Notes: a model not told the origin generated them from the sequence alone. Positions 8,919-18,433 are shown, counted from the stretch's first letter. The stretch: DNA of 64,000 nt from Saprospiraceae bacterium (GCA_016708265.1 JADJGA010000004.1:496001-560000); one strand, 5' to 3'. Made by a program: numbers and translations.

Positions 8919-9206
8919 ATGTTTGTAAAACTAAATGAATATCTGGTTCAGGAAAATGAAGAGAGAACATTCGTGAAAATGATAAAACTTGAACAAAAGA
9001 TGAATGCTGCAGGTTGCGGACTGGACAGTTACCATTTATTCAAGGACAGGGAAGCCGAACGCAAATACTGGCTTGTCGAATACTGGATTAGTGAAGATGA
9101 TTACAAATTATATCAAACCCTGGATTCACATAAATTTTTCCTGGAACTACTGAAGGGAGTTTTGGAAAGGAAGCACAACCAACATTTCTGTGATATTGTA
9201 CTTTGA
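8919..9206 (+). CDS. small hypothetical protein, possible ABM-like dimeric barrel
   Basis: The 95-aa product has no signal peptide or membrane segment. A charged N-terminal helix is followed by a strand with YWLVEYWISEDDY, then a helix containing YQTLDSHKFF. That order resembles the dimeric alpha/beta-barrel fold of antibiotic-biosynthesis-monooxygenase-like proteins, where a W-x-x-x-Y-W strand precedes a helix with a conserved His. This is a fold-level impression only. It has its own putative -7 box and is convergent with the thioesterase gene 15 bp away. Confidence 0.6.
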   Translation: MFVKLNEYLVQENEERTFVKMIKLEQKMNAAGCGLDSYHLFKDREAERKYWLVEYWISEDDYKLYQTLDSHKFFLELLKGVLERKHNQHFCDIVL

Positions 9207-9221
9207 TTAAATCGGAACAGA

Positions 9222-9650
9222 TCAGTTTTTCTTTACAACCATAGTAGTCAATCTGGACACACATACGAGATTTCCACTGTCATCAGTAATATCTATATTC
9301 CAGATATGAAGATTCCTGCCGATCTTTACCGGACTTACTTTTCCTGAAACATTGGAACTGCCTTCAGGTATAGCCTTCAGATGATTGGCATTTACTTCTA
9401 TACCGACTACATTATTTATTAAAGGGTCAACACATGCAAACGATGCCACACTTCCGAGAGTTTCTGCAAGAACTACTGAAGCCCCTCCATGCAGGAGTCG
9501 CATAGGTTGGACTGTCCGGTGGTCGACCGGCATGGTTGCAATCATATAATCATCACCTATTTCAGTAAACTGAATACCCAAATGCTGAACCATAGTATTT
9601 TCAGAGATGTTATTTATACTATCGATATCAAAACTATTTTTCCAGATCAT
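9222..9650 (-). CDS. hotdog-fold thioesterase (PaaI/YdiI-like)
   Basis: The ATG at 9650 gives 142 aa. The upstream in-frame extension runs into the divergent arsC-like gene and was discarded. The hotdog signature LLHGGASVVLAETLGS lies near residues 50-65; HGG followed by a Glu one helix turn later is the active site of PaaI/YdiI-type acyl-CoA thioesterases. The remaining strands (VGIEVNANHLK, then GRNLHIWNIDI) fit the fold. Members hydrolyse aromatic or 1,4-dihydroxy-2-naphthoyl-CoA thioesters; the window gives no clue to the substrate. Confidence 0.88.
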   Translation of the reverse strand: MIWKNSFDIDSINNISENTMVQHLGIQFTEIGDDYMIATMPVDHRTVQPMRLLHGGASVVLAETLGSVASFACVDPLINNVVGIEVNANHLKAIPEGSSNVSGKVSPVKIGRNLHIWNIDITDDSGNLVCVSRLTTMVVKKN

Positions 9651-9665
9651 AATTATGTTATTAAT

Positions 9666-10025
9666 ATGAAATTTAAAATATATCACAATCCAAGATGCGG
9701 CAAAAGTCGTGACGCTCTCAAATATCTGCATCAAAAAGAAATTGAAACAGAAATCATACTTTATCTTCAGAATACTCCAACATTTGAAGAGCTGAAAGAT
9801 GTCATCTGCAAACTTAAGCTTAAACCGATTGATTTAATAAGAAAACAGGAAAAAGTTTTTACTGAATCATTTTCGAACCTGAATTTGTCGGATGAAGATT
9901 GGATACATGCTATGGTAGCCAACCCGATTCTTATTGAGAGGCCTGTTATTATTTCAGATAATGAAGCTGTTATCGGAAGACCTAAAGAAAGAATTGAAGA
10001 ACTTTTACACAAAAACAAAGAATAA
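9666..10025 (+). CDS. ArsC/Spx-family protein (arsenate reductase-like)
   Basis: Starting at the ATG at 9666, the 119-aa protein begins MKFKIYHNPRCGKSRDAL. The N-P-R-C-x-K-S-R segment with Cys near residue 11 is the ArsC active-site motif. NPILIERPVI near 88 supplies the conserved region with the second anion-binding Arg. The length fits glutaredoxin-coupled arsenate reductases. There is no ars operon around it, so a general redox role of the ArsC/Spx/YffB type is equally possible. It ends in a strong hairpin terminator. Confidence 0.85.
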   Translation: MKFKIYHNPRCGKSRDALKYLHQKEIETEIILYLQNTPTFEELKDVICKLKLKPIDLIRKQEKVFTESFSNLNLSDEDWIHAMVANPILIERPVIISDNEAVIGRPKERIEELLHKNKE

Positions 10026-10058
10026 AAAAAACCACCAGTTTTAGCTGGTGGTTTTTTT
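10024..10058. terminator. bidirectional rho-independent terminator
   Basis: CCACCAG at 10032-10038 pairs with CTGGTGG at 10045-10051 across a 6-nt loop. A-runs on the left and T-runs on the right extend the stem. It sits between the convergent arsC-like and RRM genes and has a U-tract in both directions. Confidence 0.92.
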
Positions 10059-10095
10059 ATCACAAAATTACAATAAAGTATTTTTGGCTCTGAAT

Positions 10096-10446
10096 TTAGT
10101 TTCTTCCTCTGTAATTACCACGGTCTCCACCTCCTCTGTTATCGTCTCTTCTAAAACCACCACGGTTACCACCACTGTTAAAACCTCCACCACGTGGACG
10201 CTCTTCTCTTGGTTCAGCTTTTTTAACTACGATGACGCTTTTGTCATACTCGCATCCATCCAGTCCGTCGATTGCTTTCTGAGCTTCTTCATCATTGCTC
10301 ATTTCTACGAATCCAAATCTTTTTGATTCGCCTGTAAATTTGTCTTTGATTACATTTGCAGATACGACTTCGCCGTATTCTTCAAATAGTTCCTTTAAGT
10401 CGTCTCCGGAGACACCTGAGCTCAACTTTGCTACGAAAATATTCAT
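10096..10446 (-). CDS. RRM RNA-binding protein with Gly/Arg-rich tail
   Basis: The 116-aa protein contains one RNA recognition motif: RNP2 is IFVAKL near residues 3-8 and RNP1 is KRFGFVEM near 42-49. A basic tail of about 40 residues follows, rich in GG, R and N (RGG-like), suited to nonspecific RNA contacts. These RRM proteins are common in Bacteroidota, which often lack Hfq, and are thought to act as global RNA regulators or chaperones; that is family knowledge, not shown here. The upstream open frame to 10590 is leader, not coding. The ATG at 10446 is the family start. Confidence 0.92.
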   Translation of the reverse strand: MNIFVAKLSSGVSGDDLKELFEEYGEVVSANVIKDKFTGESKRFGFVEMSNDEEAQKAIDGLDGCEYDKSVIVVKKAEPREERPRGGGFNSGGNRGGFRRDDNRGGGDRGNYRGRN

Positions 10447-10564
10447 GTTTGAAATAAATAAAAAAATTAAAAAATAAAAAATAATAACTAAACTTATCGG
10501 AACTAAAGTATAAATTTTTGATATGCAAACACATCTCAAAAGATACTTAATTACAATGAGTGCG

Positions 10565-10572
10565 CAAATGTA
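10565..10572 (-). promoter_or_regulatory. putative -7 element for the RRM gene (TACATTTG)
   Basis: The minus strand reads TACATTTG, a match to TAnnTTTG, about 120 bp before the RRM start. It implies a 5' leader of about 110 nt, which could be regulatory. A TTG at 10588-10590 on the minus strand is slightly too close to be an ideal -33 box. Confidence 0.4.
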
Positions 10573-11071
10573 AATTAAATAATTGAACAATAGCTCATTT
10601 TATATAAAAAATTAAAATAAAACGTACTTTTTCTTCAAATAAGTGCAATTTTTATCATTTTATCAGGGAAAATGTCAAAAAAAAATTTTCTGAAAAATAA
10701 AAAATATAAAATCTTGTCTCCTTAAATATGTATTGAAACTATCAAAAATGGATTAAAATGAAAATATTTATTTTTAAAGAGAATTCTATACAATTATATT
10801 TAAAATTCATTATGATTAAAATGAACCACTAAATAATTTTTCTCAATCTCAACTTTGCAGAGAACCTATTCCACTTTGTGCCGTCATGCTGGTAGCAATA
10901 TGAAATTAATAAAGACTAAATCCAAATAATAAAAATGCCAGAGAAACTCAATATATTTCTAATTTATCCTTATTATAAATACCTTATTTAAGGTCAAAAA
11001 ATCCCGGTTTGTATTGTGATTTCAGTATCTTAACGCATTATTTTATTTTTCAATATTAAAACTATTTTTAT
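10573..11071. other. AT-rich intergenic region, no gene seen
   Basis: Very AT-rich spacer between the RRM gene leader and asnA. I see no open frame with family features, no RNA gene and no strong hairpin. The asnA promoter must lie here, but no clear TAnnTTTG box sits close to its ATG. Confidence 0.6.
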
Positions 11072-12199
11072 ATGTTAGACAAAAAAGCAGACCTGGCAGG
11101 ACCAGGAATAAGTACGTATGAAGAAGTAAGCAAAATTCTTCCTGAAAACTATCATGCTCTTTTACCTCCTTTGAAAAGGATGGAAGCATTATATGCTATT
11201 AAAGACTATATAGAAAGTGGTATGGCTAAAGAGCTGAATCTCCAGATGGTTCAGGTTCCATTGATAGTAAGAAAAGACAGTGGGGTCAATGATTACCTGG
11301 ACAGGGATGGTTCAAGAACCCCGATTGATTTTCCGGCAGGACTGGGCCTTCCAAAAAGAATTGAAAGCCAGGTGGTTCAGGCCGCAACTAAATGGAAAAG
11401 GATGGCACTTGCTCAATTCGATTGTGCTGTTGGACAAGGAATCAATACAGATATGAGAGCAGTGCGCAAAGATTATTTCCTTGATCATGACCACAGCAGC
11501 TATGTAGATCAGTGGGACTGGGAAAAGAGAATTACTGCTGAAGACAGAAATCTCGATTACCTTAAGGATACAGTTAAAAAAATCTGGAAAGTTATCTATG
11601 GGGCAAGCCAAATGGTGAAAAGCAAATATCCGGAATTGAATGATCCCAGATATCCGGATATTCCTGAGGAATTAAAATTCTTTCATGCTGAAGAAATTCT
11701 TGAGATGTACCCCGACCTTCCAAGAAAGCAACGTGAGTCAAAGCTGATACAGCAATATCCTGCAGTATTTATTATCGGTATAGGATCGGTATTAAAAGAT
11801 GGATATCCCCACGAAATGAGGGCTGCAGACTATGATGACTGGGTGACTCCTACAATTGTTAAAAACGGAGAACAATTCTATGGGCTGAATGGTGATATAC
11901 TTGTATGGAATCCCGTTACAAAAAGAAGACATGAGTTGTCATCAATGGGAATCAGGGTTACAAAAGATACTATGGTTCAGCAACTTAAGATATCCGGACA
12001 GGAAGATTTCCTCAATTTACCATATCACCAGGCAATCCTGAATGATAAAATTCCATTGAGCATTGGTGGAGGAATTGGTCAGGCAAGAACATACATGTAT
12101 CTGCTCAGGACTGCCCATTTAGGAGAGGTTACTGTAACTATATGGCCTGATGAACTTAAAAAGATATGTAAAGAAAAGAATATTCATGTACTTGAATAG
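11072..12199 (+). CDS. asnA: aspartate--ammonia ligase (AsnA)
   Basis: AsnA makes asparagine from aspartate, ammonia and ATP and is related to class II aminoacyl-tRNA synthetases. The 375-aa protein shows the family start (LKRMEALYAIKDYI, then LNLQMVQVPL), the LIVRKDSGVNDYL segment, FDCAVGQGINTDMRA, and the C-terminal GGGIGQARTYMYLL motif that corresponds to class II motif 3. It is somewhat longer than the E. coli enzyme (about 330 aa). It stands alone and ends at a hairpin terminator. Identification is secure from these motifs. Confidence 0.95.
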   Translation: MLDKKADLAGPGISTYEEVSKILPENYHALLPPLKRMEALYAIKDYIESGMAKELNLQMVQVPLIVRKDSGVNDYLDRDGSRTPIDFPAGLGLPKRIESQVVQAATKWKRMALAQFDCAVGQGINTDMRAVRKDYFLDHDHSSYVDQWDWEKRITAEDRNLDYLKDTVKKIWKVIYGASQMVKSKYPELNDPRYPDIPEELKFFHAEEILEMYPDLPRKQRESKLIQQYPAVFIIGIGSVLKDGYPHEMRAADYDDWVTPTIVKNGEQFYGLNGDILVWNPVTKRRHELSSMGIRVTKDTMVQQLKISGQEDFLNLPYHQAILNDKIPLSIGGGIGQARTYMYLLRTAHLGEVTVTIWPDELKKICKEKNIHVLE

Positions 12200-12223
12200 T
12201 AACTGAGGTTTATAATTACTTTT

Positions 12224-12274
12224 AAGGTGTCTTTTAAAGCTAATTTTTAATATGTTTTGAGACACCTTTTTTTT
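12224..12274 (+). terminator. rho-independent terminator of asnA
   Basis: AAGGTGTC at 12224-12231 pairs with GACACCTT at 12261-12268 across an AT-rich loop of about 29 nt, followed by a T-run. The T-run lies only on the plus-strand side, so it serves asnA. Confidence 0.75.
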
Positions 12275-12300
12275 ATATGAAAATCAACTGATACATCATG

Positions 12301-13008
12301 TTATTCTTCCAGCAGTGGCAGATAATTCATTCTCAGGAAGATCTGTGCAACTGTTTTAACATCTTTTTCACAATATCTGACAATTCGCTCCAGATCACCG
12401 GTTTCCCAGTAAACCTGCCCCACCATACTTCCGTCGATGTCATCTTTTGGTGATTTTATGCCGAGTATGGTTGCAAGCAGAGCCAGTGAAGTGTAATTTT
12501 TATAATCACCGAATTTCCACATCTCCATAGTATCTGTGATATGCTGGACTTCCCAGGGTTTTTTCCCTGCGATATTTAACAATTCCGGCAGTTTGATCTC
12601 ATTGATGACCATCCTTCTGGAGAGGAAGGGGATATCGAATTCCTTTATGTTGTGTCCGCATATCCTGAACTTCTCAGGTTTGTCGAATTTATTATTTAGC
12701 AGTTCTGCAAATTCAGACAATAACTTCTTTTCATCATCACCGTAGAATGATTTGATCCTGATCTCATTTTTATCGTTCTTTGTGTAAATAAAACCTATTG
12801 AAATGCAAATAACCTTTGCAAATTCAGCATATATCCCTGCTTTGTTTTTATAAATTTCAGATACGTCGGTTTCAGATACTCCTTCTTCCTTAATCCAGTA
12901 TTTGCTTTTATTCTTCCAGAATTCCTGCATTTCAGAGGGTAATTCATCAAATACTTTATTTTCAGAAACTGTTTCAATGTCTATAAATAGTATATTGCTG
13001 AGATTCAT
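12301..13008 (-). CDS. PolB-like 3'-5' exonuclease (DEDD family)
   Basis: The ATG at 13008 gives 235 aa. FIDIET near residue 8 is Exo I, with the Asp and Glu metal ligands. CGHNIKEFDIPFLSRR near 115 is Exo II, and RYCEKDV near 216 is Exo III with a Tyr (DEDDy type). The layout matches the stand-alone predicted exonucleases related to the proofreading domain of family B polymerases, with no polymerase domain. The role in repair or RNA processing is unknown. The 19 extra upstream codons were discarded because the conserved part starts right after this ATG. Confidence 0.88.
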   Translation of the reverse strand: MNLSNILFIDIETVSENKVFDELPSEMQEFWKNKSKYWIKEEGVSETDVSEIYKNKAGIYAEFAKVICISIGFIYTKNDKNEIRIKSFYGDDEKKLLSEFAELLNNKFDKPEKFRICGHNIKEFDIPFLSRRMVINEIKLPELLNIAGKKPWEVQHITDTMEMWKFGDYKNYTSLALLATILGIKSPKDDIDGSMVGQVYWETGDLERIVRYCEKDVKTVAQIFLRMNYLPLLEE

Positions 13009-13327
13009 GATCAGTTTTTTTTGTAAAAATAAAAAAGCATACTGAAATATTTTATTATTATTCATTTTTTTATACTAAGAAAATGATTTAATGAATGAAT
13101 TGTTTACTATTTCAAATAATCCAATTGTGATGGAATCATTAAAAATGCAGGGTTATCATACCTAAAATAATTTGAGTATTTAAAAGGCATGTAAATGAAT
13201 TTTAAATTTTAAATTTTACATTCACCCCTATAATATCTCCCCTCAAATATATTACCATCTGCAATTATTTTCGTACTTTTATTGCTCATTTTGAAAGTTG
13301 AATTTAATTCAGATAAAATTAAGCAAT

Positions 13328-15739
13328 ATGAGATTCTTAAAAAACATTGTTTCTGTTTTACTACTATTTATTTACGTTGGCATACTGGTTCTGCATTTTT
13401 TCCTGCAATCAACAAAGCCGGTTTATAAAGGAGAAATAATTCTTAAAGGGCTTTCAAATGAAGTTAAGGTTTACTACGACGATTATGGTATACCTCATAT
13501 TTATGCCTCAAATGAAGAAGATGCTTATTTTGCGCTGGGATATGTATATGCCCAGGACAGGTTATTCCAGACCCAGTTTTTTAAGCTCATTGCAGCAGGC
13601 CGGCTTGCAGAATTCCTTGGAGAAGATCTCATAAACATCGATAAGTATATGAGGGCTTTGGGGCTCAGGAAAGCAGGAATACGTTCATCAGCAAAATTCA
13701 TGTCAGGTAATGAAAAACAATATCAAAAAAGTTTCAACGCTTACCTTAAAGGCTTCAATACTTTTGTCAGAACCGGCAATTTACCGGTTGAGTACAAAAT
13801 ACTTGGTATGCCAAGGGAAGAACTCACTGCAGAAGATAGTTATTCAATAGTAAATTTTGTAGCTTTCGGATTTGCAATGTCGGTAATGCAGGAGTCAATA
13901 ACTTCTTATATTCAATCCAGGTTTGGTGAGAATTATCTTGATGATTTTTATTTCGGAGAAAAAAAACAGGATCAATTCTCCTCGGTCAAAGCTGATACAA
14001 ATGTAATAAAAGCTGATCTCAGTTTTAAATCAGATATTCTAAAAACCATGGATCAATTGGTATAAAAGTTTGGGATGGAAGCAATGCCTGGGTGATCGGC
14101 AGCAAAAAATCAAAATCGGGAAAAGTAATATTAGCTAATGATACACATTTTGCTTTCTCTCAGCCGGGAGCCTGGTATGAAGCCGAAATTTCATATCCGG
14201 GTTATAATTTTTACGGTTTATATCTGCCGGGAGTTCCTTTCCCAATTATAGGTCATAACCAGGATTATGGATGGGGCTTAACAATATTTCCTGTTGACAA
14301 TTCGAATTACTATACAGAAACACTGAATGAGGATAAAAGCAAAGTCAAGTACAAAAATAAATGGGTTGATATTAAAATCAAGAGGGAAAGCATTAAAGTA
14401 AAAGGGTAAAAAGAGTGTAATGTTTGAGATCAGAGAGACTCCTCATGGACCATTGATGAATGAATTTGATGAAAAAATGAAGGACATGCTAAAGGAAAAC
14501 ATTTCGCTATGGTGGGTCCTTCAAAAATCTGAAACCCCAACAATGGAAGCGATTTACAATATGTCGAGAGCCAAAAGTCTGAAAGAATTTGAATTACAGT
14601 TGCCAAATATAGATATTCTAGGCATTTATGTAATGTATGGTGACAAAAAAGACAATTTCGTGTACTGGGGTTGTGGTAAAATACCCTATTACAATAAAAA
14701 AATAAATCCATTTGTCCTTCTTAATGGTTCAAACGGAGAAATGGAAGTTGACAGTTTTTATCCGTTTTCAAAAAATCCCAGGAATTTCAACCCTGAATCC
14801 GGATTTGTAGCTACAGCCAACAACGATCCTGTTCTTTCGGGAAGTACTTATTATCCGGGACATTATTTGCCGACCAACAGGATAAATATTATAAATAAAT
14901 CCCTGTCAGGAAAAGAAATGTGGGGCACAGAAGATGTCAAAAATTTGCAGCTGAGTCAGTATTCGGGAAGAGATTTTCAGTTAAAAACCCTCATTTGCAA
15001 TGAAATAAAAAATGCACCGGAGCTCCTGAAGGATGAGTATGTAAAAAAATGTTTCGAGATACTGGATAGCTGGGATGGAGAATACACGAAGGAGTCAAAT
15101 GCTTCAATGATTTTTGCAAAATTGATGTACTTTATTAATAAGAATACTATCGGTGATGAATTGCCCGGATTGCTTTTTGAGCATGCGAGCAAATCTTATC
15201 TTCTTTTTGCAAGTATTCAGAAATTGTACAATAATGAAACTTCTCCATGGTGGGATAATATTTCGACAAAAGACAGGAAAGAGACAAGAGATAGTATTTT
15301 TGTCAAATCATTCATCGAAACTGCCAATACTCTGAGAGAAGAATGGGGTGCAGATACTGACGAGTGGAAATGGGAAAATGCACACCAGCTTACTGTTCCG
15401 CATCCATTTGGACAAAATAAGTTACTGGCACGATTTTTTAACGTCGGACCATTCAAAATGCCTTCCTGCCAGGGATGTGTCAATAAAATGGAATATGCCT
15501 TTACCAATGATAAAATACATAAAATAATCGGAGGTCCTGCAATGAGAAATATTATTGACTTTGCAGATGCAACAAAAGCAGAAGGAGTACTGCCAACAGG
15601 ACAATCCGGCAACATCATGAGTCCTCATTACAAGGATCAGTCCACATTATTTATTAATGGAATTTACAGGAAAATGATCTTTAATGATCCTGAAATTGTT
15701 AAAGTTGATAACGTTTTATCATTAATTCCTAAAAAATAG
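13328..15739 (+). pseudogene. penicillin acylase family protein, two compensating frameshifts
   Basis: Three consecutive open segments (to 14065, about 14067-14409, and from about 14402) encode one Ntn-hydrolase of the penicillin acylase type, about 800 aa in total. The N-terminus has a membrane anchor or signal, then YDDYGIPHIYASNEEDAYFALGYVYAQDRLFQ, the classical alpha-chain start. DGSNAWVIGSKKS is the autocleavage site, with the nucleophile Ser as the first residue of the beta chain. ETPHGP and the ANNDP segment follow. The frame shifts near 14056-14062 (one base lost by a GG run) and returns near 14402-14407 (one base gained by an AAAGGG run). The substrate could be an N-acyl homoserine lactone or another amide. 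It is either a true pseudogene or carries two sequencing errors. Confidence 0.85.
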
Positions 15740-15745
15740 CAAAAT

Positions 15746-16504
15746 ATGATCGCAATATTATCTCCTGCGAAGAGAATGGAAGCAAAAACAGCATCATCAG
15801 AATATACTCTTCCACAATTTCTGGATGAAGCTGTCCTAATAATGAGTAAACTCAAATCTCTCAAAGTTTCTCAACTTCAGAAACTGATGGATATAAGCCC
15901 TAAAATTGCTGACCAGAATATGCAGAGAAATTTCGATTTTTCCCGTGAACATAATTCTGACAATTCAACTCAGGCTTTTTTCGCTTATAAGGGTGATGTA
16001 TATATAGGCCTGGAACCTCAACAATTTGACAGGACAGACCTTGATTTTGCCCACAAACATATAAGGATAATTTCAGGTTTGTATGGTGTTTTGCGGCCAC
16101 TTGACCTGATTCATGAATACAGGCTTGAAATGGGAATAAAATTAAAACTTGGAAGGAAAAAAGATCTTTATGAATTCTGGAAAGAACCCCTGACTCAATT
16201 TCTAAAATCATCACTCGATGAAAGCGGATCGAACATACTTGTCAATACAGCTTCAGATGAATATTTTAATGTTTTTGACCTAAAAAAACTTAAAGCAGAG
16301 GTGCTGAAAATCCAGTTCCGTGAATACAAAGATGAAAAATTGCAGTTTGTAAGTTTTAATACCAAAAAAGCCCGGGGAGCGATGGCAAGGTATATAATTA
16401 AAAATAAAATAACAGAACCTGACAGTATTAAAGGCTTTGATTATGAAGGATATTATTTTGATGATAAGAATTCAAATGATCAGCAATTCTGGTTTGTGAG
16501 GTAA
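15746..16504 (+). CDS. yaaA: peroxide stress protein YaaA
   Basis: The 252-aa protein starts MIAILSPAKRM, and the AILSPAK(T/R)M start is diagnostic of the YaaA (DUF328) family. QQFDRTDLDFAHKHIRIISGLYGVLRPLDLI near residues 90-120 is the most conserved block. YaaA limits intracellular iron and oxidative DNA damage after peroxide in E. coli and binds DNA in vitro; conservation of that role here is inferred. It starts 6 bp after the acylase stop and is probably in the same transcript. Confidence 0.93.
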   Translation: MIAILSPAKRMEAKTASSEYTLPQFLDEAVLIMSKLKSLKVSQLQKLMDISPKIADQNMQRNFDFSREHNSDNSTQAFFAYKGDVYIGLEPQQFDRTDLDFAHKHIRIISGLYGVLRPLDLIHEYRLEMGIKLKLGRKKDLYEFWKEPLTQFLKSSLDESGSNILVNTASDEYFNVFDLKKLKAEVLKIQFREYKDEKLQFVSFNTKKARGAMARYIIKNKITEPDSIKGFDYEGYYFDDKNSNDQQFWFVR

Positions 16505-16540
16505 TGCTTTCCGGATTTTGAAAACAATAATGCTTTAAAA

Positions 16541-16717
16541 AGTGACCCCGGAAGGATTATCTGTGATGATCCTTGTGGGGTCCGAAGTCAAAATCATTGC
16601 AAAGCTTTTTTTAAAGCTTTGCAGCAAATAAACAAAATGCTTCAAAAAATAAATTTTTTTCGCATTTTGATTTATTTCCTGAATTTGCAATGATTCATTA
16701 GTGACCCCGGAAGGATT
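16541..16717. repeat. tRNA 3'-end direct repeat flanking nested palindromes
   Basis: An 18-bp sequence (AGTGACCCCGGAAGGATT) occurs at 16541-16558 and again at 16700-16717, where it is the 3' end of the tRNA-Arg gene plus 2 bp. Three structures lie between or on it. The first copy forms an imperfect hairpin at 16544-16582 (GACCCC with GGGGTC, and AAGGAT with ATCCTT). GCAAAGCTTT at 16599-16608 pairs perfectly with AAAGCTTTGC at 16613-16622. CAAAATGC near 16633 pairs with GCATTTTG near 16662, and AATCATTGCAA near 16593 is complementary to TTGCAATGATT at 16686-16696. The arrangement resembles an attachment-site duplication or a small mobile or REP-like element at a tRNA end. Confidence 0.65.
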
Positions 16718-16775
16718 CGAACCCTCAACCCTCAGAGCCGAAATCTGATGCTCTATCCAATTGAACTACGGGGCC
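16702..16775 (-). tRNA. tRNA-Arg (anticodon TCG)
   Basis: On the minus strand a 74-nt cloverleaf is readable. The acceptor GGCCCCG pairs with CGGGGTC (one G-T wobble), with discriminator A. The D-arm contains AGTTCAATTGGATAGAGC. The anticodon stem TCAGA pairs with TCTGA around the loop TTTCGGC (anticodon TCG). The T-arm is GAGGGTTCGAATCCTTC. CCA is not encoded. Its 3' end is duplicated 160 bp downstream. Confidence 0.95.
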
Positions 16776-16999
16776 AGATCTTTTTTACAAAGATGCAAAG
16801 TTAATCAGAAAATAATTATATTCAAAATTTACGTATAAGTAATTGCTGGAGGTTGATGTTAACAGGGTAACAAGGGGAAAAGGTAATGACTTAAATGAAA
16901 AATATAAAATGAAAAATCTAAAATGTAAAATAATCTTGATGGTTATCGGTAAAAAAAATGAAAACCTGTCTATCAAATGAAGCAACAAAAATTAAAAAT

Positions 17000-18391
17000 T
17001 TACAATTTACAATTTACAATTAATTCCTCCACATCATCTATCAGCATTTTTGCCAGGGCATTTGCTCTGTCTTCACTTTTGCTTTCAGAATAGACTCTCA
17101 ATATAGGTTCTGTATTTGATTTTCTAAGTTGCACCCAACCGTCAGCAAAATCAATCTTCAAACCATCTTCGGTATTTATTTCCTCTTTAGTATACTTTGC
17201 AACGATCTTTTCTAAAATCCTTTCAGGAGCTATGTTTTGTGGGATGCTGATCTTATTCTTACTGATCACATATTCGGGATATGTTTTTTTAAGTTGTTTC
17301 AAGGAAATATTACGTTCAGCCAAAAGTGATAAGACCAGGGCTACACCTGCCAAAGCATCGCGACCATAGTGAAGATCGGGCAAAATAACGCCACCATTTC
17401 CTTCTCCACCGATCACGGCTCCGACTGCTTTCATTTTTTCGACAACATTTACCTCACCTACTTTAGACGGAAAATAATTTCCACCATGTTTTTCTGTAAT
17501 TTCCTTCAGTGCACGGGATGAAGAAAGGTTTGAAACCGTATTGCCGGATTTTTTTCCAAGAATAAAATCTGCCGCAGCCACAAGAGTATATTCTTCACCA
17601 AACATAGATCCATCTTCACATACAAATGCGAGTCTGTCGACATCCGGATCAACTGCAATACCAAGATCTGCCTTATTTTTTATAACAGCTATAGAGAGTT
17701 CTGACAGATGTTCAGGCAACGGTTCAGGGTTGTGGGCAAAATTACCCGTTATTGAATTATTAATTGATGTCACATGACATCCCAGTTTCTCAAGCAAAGG
17801 TACTATTGATATTGCCCCGGTACTGTTAATACAGTCTATAACTACATTAAATTTTTTATTTCTGATCTCATTTTTAAGGACATATGGCAAACTGAGTATT
17901 TTACTGATATGAACATCAATCATTTCAGTATTGATTTCATAGTTGCCGATATCTTCAAGACTGGCAAATTCAGCTTTACCAGATTTAATATAGTCGAGAA
18001 CTAAATTTCCTGTAGCTTCAGCGATGAAATCGCCATTATGATCAAGGAATTTCAAAGCATTCCATTCCCTTGGATTATGACTTGCAGTGATTATTATACC
18101 AGCCCCGGCTCCAAGTGCTTTTACTGCAATCTCAACAGTGGGTGTTGTAGACAGTCCTACATCAACAACATCAATACCCATGCTCATAAGTGTGCTGACA
18201 ACCAGAGCATTGACGAGTTCACCTGTCATCCTACCATCCCGTCCTACAATGATTTTTTTCGGCACATCTGATTCATTTATGATCTGTGCATAAGCAGCAG
18301 TACATTCAACAATATCGACAGGAGTGAAAGCAGCACCGGGTCTTCCCCCTGTTGTTCCCCTGATACCGGAGATGGATTTTATTAGTGTCAT
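17000..18391 (-). CDS. glmM: phosphoglucosamine mutase / phosphohexomutase
   Basis: GlmM interconverts glucosamine-6-phosphate and glucosamine-1-phosphate on the way to UDP-GlcNAc. The 463-aa protein has SISGIRGTTGG at the start, the phosphoserine loop TASHNP with Ser104, and the metal loop DPDVDRLAFV near 240. GEGNGGVILP, the sugar-binding loop, lies near 326. KSNTEPILRVYSES, the phosphate-binding loop, lies near 429. Substrate choice between glucosamine and mannose/glucose phosphate is not fixed by these motifs. It is divergent from parA with its own TACCTTTG box. The last codons overlap an ATTTACAA triplet repeat. Confidence 0.9.
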   Translation of the reverse strand: MTLIKSISGIRGTTGGRPGAAFTPVDIVECTAAYAQIINESDVPKKIIVGRDGRMTGELVNALVVSTLMSMGIDVVDVGLSTTPTVEIAVKALGAGAGIIITASHNPREWNALKFLDHNGDFIAEATGNLVLDYIKSGKAEFASLEDIGNYEINTEMIDVHISKILSLPYVLKNEIRNKKFNVVIDCINSTGAISIVPLLEKLGCHVTSINNSITGNFAHNPEPLPEHLSELSIAVIKNKADLGIAVDPDVDRLAFVCEDGSMFGEEYTLVAAADFILGKKSGNTVSNLSSSRALKEITEKHGGNYFPSKVGEVNVVEKMKAVGAVIGGEGNGGVILPDLHYGRDALAGVALVLSLLAERNISLKQLKKTYPEYVISKNKISIPQNIAPERILEKIVAKYTKEEINTEDGLKIDFADGWVQLRKSNTEPILRVYSESKSEDRANALAKMLIDDVEELIVNCKL

Positions 18392-18425
18392 TTAGTAAGT
18401 TGATAAATCAATTCTTAAAAAAATG

Positions 18426-18433
18426 CAAAGGTA
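18426..18433 (-). promoter_or_regulatory. -7 element for glmM (TACCTTTG)
   Basis: The minus strand reads TACCTTTG, a perfect TAnnTTTG, 35-42 bp upstream of the glmM ATG, giving a leader of about 28 nt. It mirrors an identical box for parA 60 bp away. Confidence 0.65.

Noticed and set aside
9489..9665. N-terminal extension of the ArsC-like protein
   Set aside because: It overlaps the divergent thioesterase gene and precedes the conserved family start at 9666.
10447..10590. N-terminal extension of the RRM protein
   Set aside because: The extra 48 residues are hydrophobic and AT-driven; the RRM fold begins at the ATG at 10446.
16541..16582. Second tRNA gene
   Set aside because: Only the 3' acceptor/T-arm part is present; there is no D-arm or anticodon arm, so it is a fragment.
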